64,000 bases of DNA from Flavobacterium johnsoniae UW101 (GCF_000016645.1 NC_009441.1:2666001-2730000); one strand, 5' to 3'; counted from the first letter of the stretch, positions 35,362 through 44,920 are shown. Notes: generated from the letters alone by a model not told the origin. Made by a program: numbers and translations.

Positions 35362-35494
35362 GCTCCTCGCTTATAATAACTTATGCTGGTTATAAAGCTC
35401 AGATTTATTTTTCATAATGCGCCTAAATGTCTGTAATTGCATTTTTGTTCATAATAAATTCAAGAAACGTTTCGTTATAAACGGTATAAAATGA

Positions 35495-35502
35495 TAAATT
35501 TG
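35495..35502 (+). promoter_or_regulatory. -7 box TAAATTTG for the TPR gene
   Basis: A perfect TAnnTTTG 19 bp before the TPR gene ATG at 35522. TTTCG at about 24 bp upstream could serve as a weak -33 element. Confidence 0.6.
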
Positions 35503-35521
35503 AATATTAAATATAACTAAA

Positions 35522-38500
35522 ATGCATAGACTTTCCTGGTTCTTTTTATTCCAAATTATCCTTACTTCGACTATAGCTTCGGCACAAAAATCAGCTATTT
35601 ATACTTACGAATTAAAGGATTTTGACAAAGCACTGGCTTTATATAATGACAAACAATACGCTTCGGCACAACATATTTTTGAGTATGTAAAAAATAACGC
35701 AGCAACTGAAGAAGTAAAATCAGACTGTGCTTATTATATCGCAAATTGTGCAATTAGAACCAATCAGGCAAATGCCGATGCTTTGATGGAAAAATTCGTA
35801 GAAGATTACCCAACAAGCACCAAACAAAATCAGGCATACATTGAAGTGGCACAGTATTTCTTTGAGCAAGGAAATTATCCAAAAGCTTTGCAGTGGTTTG
35901 ACAAAGTAGATGAAAGCTACATGAGTAAAAAAGAATCGGATAAATTTAATTTCCAGAAAGGATACAGTTATTTTAATGCTAAAAAGAAAAAAGAAGCCAC
36001 AACGTATTTTAATAAAGTCGTAAACTCTCCAGAATACGGTTCGCAGGCCAAATATTATTTAGGATTTATGGCGTATGAAGGCGACGATTACAAAGAAGCA
36101 ACGAAGTATTTTGATGAGGTTTCGGGCGAAGAAAAATACAAAGAGAAACTTTCGTACTATCAGGCTGATATGAATTTTAAATTAGGAAATTTCCAAAAAG
36201 CAATTGATTTAGGCCAAAAAGCGATGGCGAAATCAAATGAAATGGAAAAATCAGAATTGAATAAAATTATTGGTGAAAGTTATTTTAATTTAAAACAATA
36301 CGATAAAGCAATTCCGTATTTAGAGCAGTACGCAGGAAAAAAGGGAAAATGGAATAATACCGATTTCTATCAGTTAGGTTATGCGTATTACGAGCAGAAA
36401 AATTACGAAAAAGCGATTTCTCAATTCAATAAAATTATTGAAGGAAAAGATTTCGTAGCTCAAAATGCCTATTATCATTTAGGTTTAAGTTATTTAAATA
36501 CAGGTAAAAAACAAGAAGCTTTAAATGCATTTAAGAATGCATCAGAAATGGATTTTAATGCACAAATTCAGGAAGATGCTGCTTTAAATTATGCTAAAGT
36601 GAGTTATGATATTGGAAACGCATATCAAACCGTTCCGGGAATTTTACTTGATTTCTTAAAAAAATATCCAAACAATTCAAACAGGGCAGAAGTAGAAAAA
36701 CTTTTAGTTGACTCTTATATTTCGACTAAAAACTACAAAGAAGCTTTAGCATTATTAGAAAAAAACAGAACTGCCGAAAATAAAGCGGCGTATCAAAAAG
36801 TACTTTTTTATAGAGGAGTTGAATTGTACAATGAATTGAATTATACTGAAGCCGGAAAAATGTTTAAAAGTGCTGCAAGCGAACAAAAAACGCCTGAATT
36901 TACTGCACGCGCTACATTCTGGAAAGCTGAAACGGAATATCTTAATGACGATATGCAGAATGCATTGCTGACCTACAAACAATTTGCGGGACTTCCGGCT
37001 GCAAAATCTACAGACGAATACAAAAACATCAATTACAATATTGGTTACACGTATTTTAAATTGAAAGAATACGATCAGGCTGCTAATTCATTTCAGGCAC
37101 AGATTGACAATAATAAAGAAGATAAAGTACGTTTAAATGATTCGTACCTGCGTTTAGGAGATTCACGTTTTGTGAATTCTAAATACACACAGGCAATGGA
37201 AGCGTATGGAAAAGCAATGGACGGAAAAAGTGTCGATGCTGATTATGCTCAGTTTCAAAAAGCACTTTCATACGGTTTTATGTCTAAAAATGATCAGAAA
37301 ATCAGTGAGTTGAACAATTTCCTGAAAATGTATAAAAAATCAGAATACCGCGATGATGTTTTATTTGAATTAGGAAATACGTATGTAGCTGATAAAAAGA
37401 ATGATTTAGCGATCAAAACTTACGATCAGTTAATTTCAGAATACAAAAATGGTTCGTTTACCTCAAAATCAATCTTAAAACAAGGTTTGATTTATTACAA
37501 TTCAGATCGTGACGAACAGGCATTGGCAAAATTCAAAAAAGTAGCGGCTGAGTTCCCAAAAACGCCGGAAGCTCTTGAAGCTGTTTCTACAGCCAGATTA
37601 ATTTATGTTGATTCAGGAAGAGTAGATGAATATGCATCATGGGTTAAAACTTTAGATTTCGTTTCGGTTACAGATGCAGAACTCGATAATGATACTTACG
37701 ATGCTGCGTTTAAACAATACAGCCAAAGCAACAGCAAAGCTGCAATTACAGGTTTTGCAGGTTATATAAGCAAATTCCCTGCTGGTTTACACGCTTTAGA
37801 AGCTAATTTTTACTTAGCACAATTATATTATGCAGAAGGTTCTGAAACTAAATCAGTTTCTAATTACCAATATGTAATCGAACAGCCAAGAAGTGAATTT
37901 ACAGAGCAGGCGCTAAACAGACTGGCTCAGATTTATTTAAAAGCAAAAGATTGTGATAAAGCAATTCCGGTTTTAGTTCGTTTAGAAAGTGAAGCAGATT
38001 ATCCTCAAAATAAAAACTTTGCTCAGGCTAACCTGATGAAATGTTATTATGATAAAAAAGACTATGATAAATCAGTAATTGCGGCTGAAAAAGTATTAGC
38101 AAATCCTAAATCTGATGCCAACGTAAAAGCCGATGCACAAATTATTGTAGCACGTGCGGCTATTCAAACAGGAGAAGAAGACAAAGCTAAAGCAGCGTAT
38201 GCAAAATTGTCTACAACTTCAAAAGGAGAATTAGCAGCCGAAGCATTGTATTATGATGCTTACTTTAAAACAAAAGAAGGGAAATTTGAAGCATCAAATA
38301 CTGCGGTTCAAAAACTGGCCAAAAGTTATTCTGCTTACAAATATTACGGAGCAAAAGGTTTGGTTTTAATGGCGAAAAACTTCTACGGTTTAAAAGACAG
38401 CTATCAGGCAACTTATATTTTAGATAACGTGATTAACAACTTTACAGATTATCCGGATGTGGTTGATGAAGCTAAAAAAGAGTTAAGTGCGATTAAATTA

Positions 38501-38536
38501 GAAGAGTCTAAAACAAATTCATCAATTAATAAATAA
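35522..38536 (+). CDS. Large periplasmic tetratricopeptide-repeat protein
   Basis: A 1004-residue protein with a signal peptide (MHRLSWFFLFQIILTSTIASAQ) and about twenty degenerate TPR units, for example GSQAKYYLGFMAYEGDDYKE, YFNLKQYDKAIPYLEQY and YYEQKNYEKAISQFNKI. Such proteins act as periplasmic or outer-membrane scaffolds. The 600-residue barrel gene (39597) lies 1 kb downstream after a PhzF-like gene; a joint role is possible but not shown. Confidence 0.87.
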   Translation: MHRLSWFFLFQIILTSTIASAQKSAIYTYELKDFDKALALYNDKQYASAQHIFEYVKNNAATEEVKSDCAYYIANCAIRTNQANADALMEKFVEDYPTSTKQNQAYIEVAQYFFEQGNYPKALQWFDKVDESYMSKKESDKFNFQKGYSYFNAKKKKEATTYFNKVVNSPEYGSQAKYYLGFMAYEGDDYKEATKYFDEVSGEEKYKEKLSYYQADMNFKLGNFQKAIDLGQKAMAKSNEMEKSELNKIIGESYFNLKQYDKAIPYLEQYAGKKGKWNNTDFYQLGYAYYEQKNYEKAISQFNKIIEGKDFVAQNAYYHLGLSYLNTGKKQEALNAFKNASEMDFNAQIQEDAALNYAKVSYDIGNAYQTVPGILLDFLKKYPNNSNRAEVEKLLVDSYISTKNYKEALALLEKNRTAENKAAYQKVLFYRGVELYNELNYTEAGKMFKSAASEQKTPEFTARATFWKAETEYLNDDMQNALLTYKQFAGLPAAKSTDEYKNINYNIGYTYFKLKEYDQAANSFQAQIDNNKEDKVRLNDSYLRLGDSRFVNSKYTQAMEAYGKAMDGKSVDADYAQFQKALSYGFMSKNDQKISELNNFLKMYKKSEYRDDVLFELGNTYVADKKNDLAIKTYDQLISEYKNGSFTSKSILKQGLIYYNSDRDEQALAKFKKVAAEFPKTPEALEAVSTARLIYVDSGRVDEYASWVKTLDFVSVTDAELDNDTYDAAFKQYSQSNSKAAITGFAGYISKFPAGLHALEANFYLAQLYYAEGSETKSVSNYQYVIEQPRSEFTEQALNRLAQIYLKAKDCDKAIPVLVRLESEADYPQNKNFAQANLMKCYYDKKDYDKSVIAAEKVLANPKSDANVKADAQIIVARAAIQTGEEDKAKAAYAKLSTTSKGELAAEALYYDAYFKTKEGKFEASNTAVQKLAKSYSAYKYYGAKGLVLMAKNFYGLKDSYQATYILDNVINNFTDYPDVVDEAKKELSAIKLEESKTNSSINK

Positions 38537-38620
38537 GATAATTTTAGAGAGAAGAAGCAAGATTTTATAAATGTCTTGTCTATTTCCTCCTGATTCTCTA
38601 AGAAGAAAAAAATAAGAAAA

Positions 38621-39484
38621 ATGAGTTTACCTTTTTATATAGTTGATGTTTTTGCCGATAAAAAATATGCCGGAAATCAGCTGGCGGTATTTTTAGAAGC
38701 CCAAAATTTGAGTTCGGAACAAATGCAGCAGATTGCACGTGAGATTAATTTTGCCGAAAGCACATTTGTAACCAAACTTGACAGAGAAAATAATAAAGCT
38801 GAGATTAGAATATTTACACCAGCTCAGGAAATGCAGTTTGCTGGTCATCCAATAATTGGCACTTCGTGGGTTTTGATGAACAAGATTTTTGATAATTCGC
38901 CTTCAGAAATTAAACTGGAAGTTCCGATTGGGCCAATTGCCATTCAAAAAACAGAAGATTTGATTTGGCTCAAAGCAGCACAGCCTAAATTTTGGGATGT
39001 TTTCTCAAAAGTTGATTTTACATCTTTTAGTAATCTGCAGGTAAGTGATTTTGAAAATCAATTTCCAATTCAGGAAGTTACAACCGGAAGTGCGTTTGTA
39101 CTTGTGCCGCTGAGCAGTAAAAAAGCATTGGAAAATTTAGTTTTAGATAAAGATAAAGCCGATCAATGGATGAAAAATCATTGTAAAACAGATCACAGAG
39201 GTTTATACTTTTATTATTTAGAAGGTTCAAAAGTATTTAGCCGACTTTTATATGTGCAGCATAATCAGTTGATGGAAGATGCAGCAACAGGAAGTGCAAG
39301 TACTTGTTTACAGGCTTCATTGCTAAAGAATCATTTGGCTGAAATTGAAATTGTAAATTATCAGGGAGATTATATTGGCCGTCCATCTGAAATCTATTTC
39401 AAAGGAAAATTAACCGATACCAATTATGATATAAATATTGGAGGAAAAGCACAGTTTGTTGCCAAAGGAGAGTGGGAAGCTTGA
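38621..39484 (+). CDS. PhzF-family isomerase/epimerase
   Basis: A 287-residue protein with the two-domain diaminopimelate-epimerase-like fold of PhzF. The catalytic Glu lies in EINFAESTFV, followed by IFTPAQEMQFAGHPIIGTSW, and DAATGSASTCL is the second-domain signature. The substrate is unknown; in phenazine producers PhzF isomerises dihydro-hydroxyanthranilate. There is no phenazine cluster here. Similar short AGAGA...GAAGCAAGA repeats flank the gene on both sides (38545-38562 and 39489-39506). Confidence 0.88.
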   Translation: MSLPFYIVDVFADKKYAGNQLAVFLEAQNLSSEQMQQIAREINFAESTFVTKLDRENNKAEIRIFTPAQEMQFAGHPIIGTSWVLMNKIFDNSPSEIKLEVPIGPIAIQKTEDLIWLKAAQPKFWDVFSKVDFTSFSNLQVSDFENQFPIQEVTTGSAFVLVPLSSKKALENLVLDKDKADQWMKNHCKTDHRGLYFYYLEGSKVFSRLLYVQHNQLMEDAATGSASTCLQASLLKNHLAEIEIVNYQGDYIGRPSEIYFKGKLTDTNYDINIGGKAQFVAKGEWEA

Positions 39485-39596
39485 TTTATAGAGAATAGAA
39501 GCAAGAGTAAAGATTTTAGAAAATAGAATAAAAATATATAGAGAAAATTAGAAATAAAAGAGAAGTCTTTCTTCTTTTCTCTTAAAAAGAAAAAAT

Positions 39597-41354
39597 ATGA
39601 AATTAAACTGCCGAAATAAAATTATTGTTTTACTAGTGTTATTTGTCTGCCAGCTTTCGTTTTCGCAAGTTAAGAAAAATGAAAGCATTGGAACTGAAAC
39701 AGTAAACGTAGTAAAACCTTATTCGCCAACTATATCTGATGCTTTTAAAGTAAAAGAAACGCCATCGCTGGACGATGCAGGAAATCAGCCGAAAGAAACT
39801 ATAAAATACAGTATTTTGTCTGTTCCTGTAGCTTCGACTTTTACGCCTTCAAAAGGAAATGCGCAAGGAGTAGATAAATCAAAAAAAGAAAGATTGTTTA
39901 ATAATTATGCAACGCTGGGAGTTGGAAATTATGGGACTTTAAACGCTGAATTATTCGTAACTCAGGATTTAGGAAACAATGATTATTTAGCCGGAATGCT
40001 GCGCCACCATTCTTCTCAGGGAGGAATTAAAGATGTTAATCTAAATGATGAATTTTACGACACAGGTTTAAATATTGGTTATGGACAAAATAACCGCGAT
40101 ATGTCCTGGGGAGTAGATTTGGGTTATCAAAACCAAGTATACAATTGGTACGGCTTACCTGCCGATTTTGGAATGACTTTAGCGCCGGGAACACAGGAAG
40201 ATTTAATTAGAGGAATTAATCCAAATCATTCTTATAATACCATTTCTGTTGGCGGAAATGCCGAATTTAATGAAGGAATTTTTAGCAAAATTTCGACAAG
40301 ATTTACCCATTTTTCAGATAGTTTTTCTTCTTCTGAAAACCGTTTTTACCTAAAGCCGACTTTTAAAGTTGATATTATGGATCAGGCAATTAATACAAAT
40401 ATTATTGTAGATCACGTAAGTGGTTCTTTTGAACATAATTATGCGTGGGATAATACAGAGCCTTTAAAATATAGTTTAACAAACTTTGGTATCGAACCAA
40501 GTTTTGTGGTTCATGAAAATGAGTGGACATTAGAATTAGGGGCAGGATTATTCTATGCTTTAGATTCTGAAAACAGCGGAAACAAATTTTATATCTATCC
40601 AAAAGTAAATGCGTCATATAAATTGGTGGGCGATTTGATGATTTTCTATACAGGAGTAAACGGAGGTTTAAATCAAAACTCGTATGCTGATTTTGTAACC
40701 GAAAATCCATTTTTGTCTCCAACATTAAACATGAGACCAAGCAGTACACAATACAATGTTTTTGCCGGATTAAAAGGAAAATTGGCTAATAATGTGGGCT
40801 ATAACTTAACAGGTTCGTATTTAAATGAAAAAAACAAAGCGTTGTTTAAAAGCAATGATTATACAGAAGATTTTTCGAACCAGAATTATGCTTTTGGAAA
40901 CTCGTTTGGGGTAGTTTATGAAGATATCAGAACCTTCCGTTTTTATGGAGAATTAAAAGCTGATTTTTCTCAGAATGTTACTTTTGGAATCAACGGAACT
41001 TTTAACAGCTACAATACAGATAATGCTGTTGAGGCATGGAACTTACCAACAATGAAGCTGAGCTCTACTTTAGATGTTAATATTACCAAACAATGGTATG
41101 CTGGTTTAAATGTATTTTACGTTGGAGAACGTAAAGACATGCAGACTAATTTAGACTTTGGTACAGATCCGGTTATCACAACATTAAAAAGCTATTTTGA
41201 TGCCAATGCTCATTTAGGATATAAATATAATGAGCGTTTGACTTTTTTCTTAAAACTAAACAATATTGGAAATCAGGCATATCAGAGATGGCTTAATTAT
41301 CCTGTTCAGGGATTACAGGTTTTAGTTGGAGGAAACTATAAATTCGATTTTTAA
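39597..41354 (+). CDS. TonB-dependent-receptor-type beta-barrel protein
   Basis: A 585-residue protein with a signal peptide (MKLNCRNKIIVLLVLFVCQLSFSQ) and a barrel-type composition with alternating aromatic strands. The usual plug domain (about 150 residues with a TonB box) is absent: after a 60-residue linker the barrel begins directly. The C-terminus RLTFFLKLNNIGNQAYQRW ... VQGLQVLVGGNYKFDF matches TonB-receptor barrels. It may act as an outer-membrane structural or export barrel with the TPR protein. Confidence 0.82.
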   Translation: MKLNCRNKIIVLLVLFVCQLSFSQVKKNESIGTETVNVVKPYSPTISDAFKVKETPSLDDAGNQPKETIKYSILSVPVASTFTPSKGNAQGVDKSKKERLFNNYATLGVGNYGTLNAELFVTQDLGNNDYLAGMLRHHSSQGGIKDVNLNDEFYDTGLNIGYGQNNRDMSWGVDLGYQNQVYNWYGLPADFGMTLAPGTQEDLIRGINPNHSYNTISVGGNAEFNEGIFSKISTRFTHFSDSFSSSENRFYLKPTFKVDIMDQAINTNIIVDHVSGSFEHNYAWDNTEPLKYSLTNFGIEPSFVVHENEWTLELGAGLFYALDSENSGNKFYIYPKVNASYKLVGDLMIFYTGVNGGLNQNSYADFVTENPFLSPTLNMRPSSTQYNVFAGLKGKLANNVGYNLTGSYLNEKNKALFKSNDYTEDFSNQNYAFGNSFGVVYEDIRTFRFYGELKADFSQNVTFGINGTFNSYNTDNAVEAWNLPTMKLSSTLDVNITKQWYAGLNVFYVGERKDMQTNLDFGTDPVITTLKSYFDANAHLGYKYNERLTFFLKLNNIGNQAYQRWLNYPVQGLQVLVGGNYKFDF

Positions 41355-41412
41355 ACAGCAAGACTTTATAGATAGTAAGGCACGAAGTTTTTAAAACAGG
41401 AAGTGTCTTTTT

Positions 41413-41459
41413 AGCCATGGGTTCATGAATTTTTGGAGTAGATTCGTGAATTTGTGGCT
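41413..41459. repeat. Dispersed inverted repeat (AGCCA...TGGCT)
   Basis: AGCCA at 41413 pairs with TGGCT at 41455-41459, and TTCATGAAT (41422-41430) pairs with ATTCGTGAA (41442-41450) with one mismatch. It has the same form as the elements at 13599 and 24835. Confidence 0.6.
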
Positions 41460-41485
41460 ATTTTTATGATTTTAATTTTAAGATA

Positions 41486-42016
41486 ATGAAAGTTCTAATT
41501 AGACAAGAAAATAGAAACGATTATAAAAGTGTATTTGAATTAATAGAAAAAGCTTTTAAAAATCAGGAATACAGCGATCACAAAGAACAGTTTTTGGTAG
41601 AAAGATTAAGAAAGTCAGAAGTTTTTATTCCGCAGTTATCTATTGTTGCAGAGGTCGACGGGCAAATCGTGGGGCATATTTTATTTACAAAACTGCAGAT
41701 TGTAAATGAACTCAGTGTTTTTGAATCTTTAACATTGGCACCCGTTTCAGTTTTACCGGAATTTCAAGGAAAAGAAATTGGTTCAAAGCTTATTTTATAC
41801 GGACATGAACAAGCTGAAAGATTAGGGTATAAATCCGTTATTTTGCTTGGGCATGAAGATTATTATCCAAGATTTGGATACCAGCGCTGTGAAAAATATA
41901 ATATAAAAATGCCGTTTGATGTTCCTGCAGAAAATTGTATGGTTGTACCGCTTGTAAAAGACGGTTTAAAAGAAGTATACGGTAAAATTGTTTACCCTGA
42001 TGTTTTCTTCGAATAA
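41486..42016 (+). CDS. GNAT-family N-acetyltransferase
   Basis: A 176-residue protein of the YhbS-like GNAT group: EVDGQIVGHILFTKL, the acetyl-CoA-binding APVSVLPEFQGKEIGSKLI segment and EDYYPRFGYQ near the C-terminus. The acceptor substrate is not known. It is followed by the GreA-like gene after 60 bp that contain a CTTTG-rich element. Confidence 0.87.
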   Translation: MKVLIRQENRNDYKSVFELIEKAFKNQEYSDHKEQFLVERLRKSEVFIPQLSIVAEVDGQIVGHILFTKLQIVNELSVFESLTLAPVSVLPEFQGKEIGSKLILYGHEQAERLGYKSVILLGHEDYYPRFGYQRCEKYNIKMPFDVPAENCMVVPLVKDGLKEVYGKIVYPDVFFE

Positions 42017-42036
42017 ATTTTTAGACAAACAAAAAA

Positions 42037-42079
42037 ACTTTGCACCTTTGTATTTTACATCTTTGCACCTTAAAAAATG
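42037..42079 (+). repeat. CTTTG-rich dispersed leader element (copy 3)
   Basis: The sequence runs from ACTTTGCACCTTTG through ACATCTTTGCACCTT and AAAAAATG into the next start codon. It includes near -7 boxes. It shares the motif order with copies before 13516 and 24214. Confidence 0.7.
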
Positions 42080-42526
42080 ACTTTTAAAGAAAAAATATAT
42101 TCACACTACATACAAATGGTTCAGGACAGGATTGATGTTTTTAGAGACATGATTTCTAATTTAACAGAAGATTCTAAAAATGACGCCAAAGGTTCTGCCG
42201 GAGACAAACACGAAACAGCTTTGTCGATGATGCATATCGAACAGGAAAAACTGACCCATAAATTAAAAGAATCCATTGCACAAATAGCTGTTTTAGACAA
42301 AATTGATCCAGCCAAAATAACAGAAAATATTGTTTTAGGAAGTTTGGTAAAAGCAAACGGAATTTATTTGTATGTAAGCGTGGCACTTCCAAAAATCGCA
42401 ATTGACGGTATCAATGTTATCGCACTATCTCCTCAGTCACCTTTAGGAAATCATTTAATGGGCAATAAAGTTGGTTTTGAGTTTGAAATCAATAAAACGC
42501 ATTATATTATTCAAAGCGTTGAATAA
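42077..42526 (+). CDS. GreA/GreB-like transcription factor
   Basis: A 149-residue protein with an N-terminal antiparallel coiled coil (about 5-80, including GSAGDKHETALSMM) and a C-terminal FKBP-like domain (SPQSPLGNHLMGNKVGFEFEI) that matches the Gre fold. Gre factors bind the RNA polymerase secondary channel and stimulate transcript cleavage. The canonical acidic coiled-coil tip is replaced here by DKHETA, so cleavage activity is uncertain. Homologues are sometimes mislabelled 3-oxoacyl-ACP synthase. Confidence 0.7.
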   Translation: MTFKEKIYSHYIQMVQDRIDVFRDMISNLTEDSKNDAKGSAGDKHETALSMMHIEQEKLTHKLKESIAQIAVLDKIDPAKITENIVLGSLVKANGIYLYVSVALPKIAIDGINVIALSPQSPLGNHLMGNKVGFEFEINKTHYIIQSVE

Positions 42527-42929
42527 TTTAAATTGGATTATAGAGAACTTTGTCAAAGTTAATTACTTCAAAGTTTGTCATTTCGACAAAGGAGAAATCT
42601 TCGCAAGTAACTCCAGTATGTTTGTGTAAACAACAATTGCAGAACAATTTTCTATCTCTTCTTTACGAATCTTTTATTTGTAATGGAAAAACTCAAAAAT
42701 TAATTCAAAAAAATGACTTAAAGTTTCAATTTTAAACCAGTTTTATTCTCAAAATTGAAATTTTTAAGTTTGATGCTTTTTTTAATGCTTAAATTTTACA
42801 TTTTGTATGTAAAAATAAATTTATGGTTATAAATTGTAATTGAAATTGGTGTTTGTGTTTTTCAATTGTAATCGATGCCGCATCTTTGCCCTATCAAAAT
42901 GAAATTTAAAGTTTTAAAAATATAAAATT
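42527..42929. other. 403-bp intergenic region with repeats, upstream of asnB
   Basis: The region holds a palindrome AACTTTGTCAAAGTT (42546-42560) that shares its core with the hairpin at 7578, and a GTCATTTCGACAAAGG element (listed separately). Towards asnB it contains AT-rich text and the near -7 box CATCTTTG (42881-42888). A 61-codon open frame at 42550-42735 lies entirely within this repeat text and is not considered a gene. Confidence 0.6.
42577..42620. repeat. GTCATTTCGAC-type dispersed repeat
   Basis: The text GTCATTTCGACAAAGGAG, then AAATCTTCGCAAGTAACTCC, is a dispersed intergenic repeat that I recognise from other Bacteroidota genomes. It has no gene or promoter function visible here. 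Confidence 0.6.
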
Positions 42930-44606
42930 ATGTGTGGAATTGTATGTGCCTTTGATCTAAAGCAAAAAGCCGAGAGTCTAAGACCTCAAGTATTAGAAAT
43001 GTCTAAAATCATTCGTCACCGCGGACCAGACTGGAGCGGAATTTACAGTAATGATAAAGCAATTCTTTCTCACGAGCGTCTGGCAATTGTAGATCCAGCT
43101 TCAGGAAAACAACCTTTATTTACAGAAGATAAAAAATTGGTTTTGGCTGCAAACGGTGAAATTTACAATCACAGAGATTTGCGTAAACAATTTGAAGGAA
43201 AATATAACTTTCAGACTGAAAGTGACTGCGAAGTTATTTTAGCATTATACAGAGAAAAAGGAGTAAACTTTGTTGATGAATTAAACGGAATCTTTGGTTT
43301 TGCAATTTATGATGTAGATAAAGATGAGTATTTCGTAGCTCGTGACCACATGGGAATTATTCCATTATATATTGGATGGGATCAGCACGGAACTTTCTAT
43401 GTAGCTTCTGAGTTAAAAGCTTTAGAAGGATATTGCACAAAAATTGAATTATTCCCTCCAGGACATTATTTATCAAGCAAAGACGGAGAGTTTGTACAAT
43501 GGTACAAAAGAGACTGGACAGAATATGATGCAGTAAAAGACAATGAAACAAGCATTCCAGAAATTAGAAAAGCATTAGAAGCAGCGGTTCACAGACAATT
43601 AATGAGTGACGTTCCTTACGGAGTTTTACTTTCTGGAGGTTTAGATTCTTCTATCACTTCGGCTGTAGCCAAAAAATTTGCACAAAAAAGAATTGAGTCA
43701 GATGATACCACAGATGCCTGGTATCCGCAATTGCACTCTTTCTCAGTTGGATTAGAAGGTTCTCCGGATTTAGCTGCAGCTAGAAAAGTAGCAGATCATA
43801 TTGGAACTATTCACCACGAAATTAAATTCACAATCCAAGAAGGTTTAGATGCCGTTCGTGATGTAATTTACAACCTTGAAACGTATGATGTAACAACAGT
43901 AAGAGCTTCAACTCCAATGTGGTTAATGGCTAGAGTTATCAAATCTATGGGAATCAAAATGGTTCTTTCCGGAGAAGGAGCAGATGAGCTATTTGGAGGA
44001 TATTTATATTTCCACAAAGCACCAAACGCTAAAGAGTTCCACGAAGAAAACGTTCGTAAATTAGGAAAACTTCACATGTACGATTGTTTACGTGCAAACA
44101 AAAGTTTAGCAGCGTGGGGAATCGAAGGCCGTGTACCATTCTTAGATAAAGAATTTATGGATGTTGCAATGCGCATCAACCCACAAGATAAAATGATCAA
44201 CAAAGAACATCCAATGGAAAAATGGGTTGTTCGTAAAGCTTTTGAAGATATGCTTCCTGAAAGTGTGGCATGGAGACAAAAAGAGCAGTTTTCTGATGGA
44301 GTAGGATACAGCTGGATCGATACTTTAAAAGAAGTTGTGGCAAGAGAAGTTTCAGACGAGCAATTAGCAAACGCAAGATTCAAATTTCCATTACAGACTC
44401 CAACTTCAAAAGAAGAATATTACTATCGTTCTATCTTCTCAGAACATTTCCCAAGCGATGCTGCAGCATTATGCGTTCCGCAGGAAGCAAGTGTTGCCTG
44501 CAGTACAAAAATTGCTTTAGAGTGGGATGAAGCGTTTAAAAACTTAAACGATCCTTCAGGAAGAGCAGTTGCAAATGTGCATGACGATGCTTATGTAAAA
44601 GCATAA
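42930..44606 (+). CDS. asnB: Asparagine synthetase B, glutamine-hydrolysing
   Basis: A 558-residue class II glutamine amidotransferase. The N-terminal Ntn domain has the nucleophile Cys2 (MCGIVCAF), Arg50 (SHERLAIVD) and Asn75 (ANGEIYNHRD), all intact. The synthetase domain carries the pyrophosphatase loop LLSGGLDSSITS and LSGEGADELFGG. It makes asparagine from aspartate, glutamine and ATP. A strong terminator follows, and a paralogue that lacks the glutaminase residues lies 314 bp downstream. Confidence 0.96.
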   Translation: MCGIVCAFDLKQKAESLRPQVLEMSKIIRHRGPDWSGIYSNDKAILSHERLAIVDPASGKQPLFTEDKKLVLAANGEIYNHRDLRKQFEGKYNFQTESDCEVILALYREKGVNFVDELNGIFGFAIYDVDKDEYFVARDHMGIIPLYIGWDQHGTFYVASELKALEGYCTKIELFPPGHYLSSKDGEFVQWYKRDWTEYDAVKDNETSIPEIRKALEAAVHRQLMSDVPYGVLLSGGLDSSITSAVAKKFAQKRIESDDTTDAWYPQLHSFSVGLEGSPDLAAARKVADHIGTIHHEIKFTIQEGLDAVRDVIYNLETYDVTTVRASTPMWLMARVIKSMGIKMVLSGEGADELFGGYLYFHKAPNAKEFHEENVRKLGKLHMYDCLRANKSLAAWGIEGRVPFLDKEFMDVAMRINPQDKMINKEHPMEKWVVRKAFEDMLPESVAWRQKEQFSDGVGYSWIDTLKEVVAREVSDEQLANARFKFPLQTPTSKEEYYYRSIFSEHFPSDAAALCVPQEASVACSTKIALEWDEAFKNLNDPSGRAVANVHDDAYVKA

Positions 44607-44642
44607 ATGAGTTAATTATTAGAATTAGTATATATATTGCTG

Positions 44643-44674
44643 GAAAAACGTTCTCTACCGAGGGCGTTTTTCTT
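44643..44674 (+). terminator. asnB terminator
   Basis: GAAAAACG (44643-44650) pairs with CGTTTTTC (44665-44672), with inner pairing of CTC/GAG, followed by a short T-rich tail. Confidence 0.8.
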
Positions 44675-44747
44675 GTCTTAAATTGTTAAATTCTATATTT
44701 TCAGTTCTTTATAAAATGGAATCAATAATTAATTGACTTACTTTTTT

Positions 44748-44755
44748 TATATTTG
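44748..44755 (+). promoter_or_regulatory. -7 box TATATTTG for the second asnB gene
   Basis: A perfect TAnnTTTG lying 166 bp before the ATG at 44921. Use of this box implies a long untranslated leader; the leader contains no clear hairpin with known riboswitch features. Confidence 0.45.
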
Positions 44756-44920
44756 GCATTCGCCGGAATAAAGTTAAAGCCGCTTGATTTTAGTATTGAA
44801 AAGGGCAGGAAAGAAAAAAATAATATTTAGATTTGCCTGCAATAGAAAATTTTAATGATTTTTTAATGTTCAGCTTATTTTAAGTTGACACAGAAGAATA
44901 AAAATATAAAATAGATTAGT

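Larger units (their letters stand above)
44607..44920. other. 314-bp spacer between the two asnB genes
   Basis: The spacer holds the asnB terminator and, about 170 bp before the second asnB start, a TATATTTG box (44748-44755), implying a long leader of roughly 160 nt for the second gene. No open frame or RNA gene was recognised. Confidence 0.6.

Noticed and set aside
38621..39484. Phenazine biosynthesis gene
   Set aside because: Only the PhzF fold is present; no other phenazine gene is in the window, so a general isomerase role is more likely.
40402..40749. Open frame antisense to the TonB-receptor-type barrel gene
   Set aside because: The opposite strand encodes a convincing signal-peptide-bearing barrel; the antisense frame shows no domain or promoter.
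42550..42735. 61-codon open frame in the asnB upstream region
   Set aside because: It lies entirely in dispersed-repeat text, has no promoter or family resemblance, and its amino-acid composition is not protein-like.
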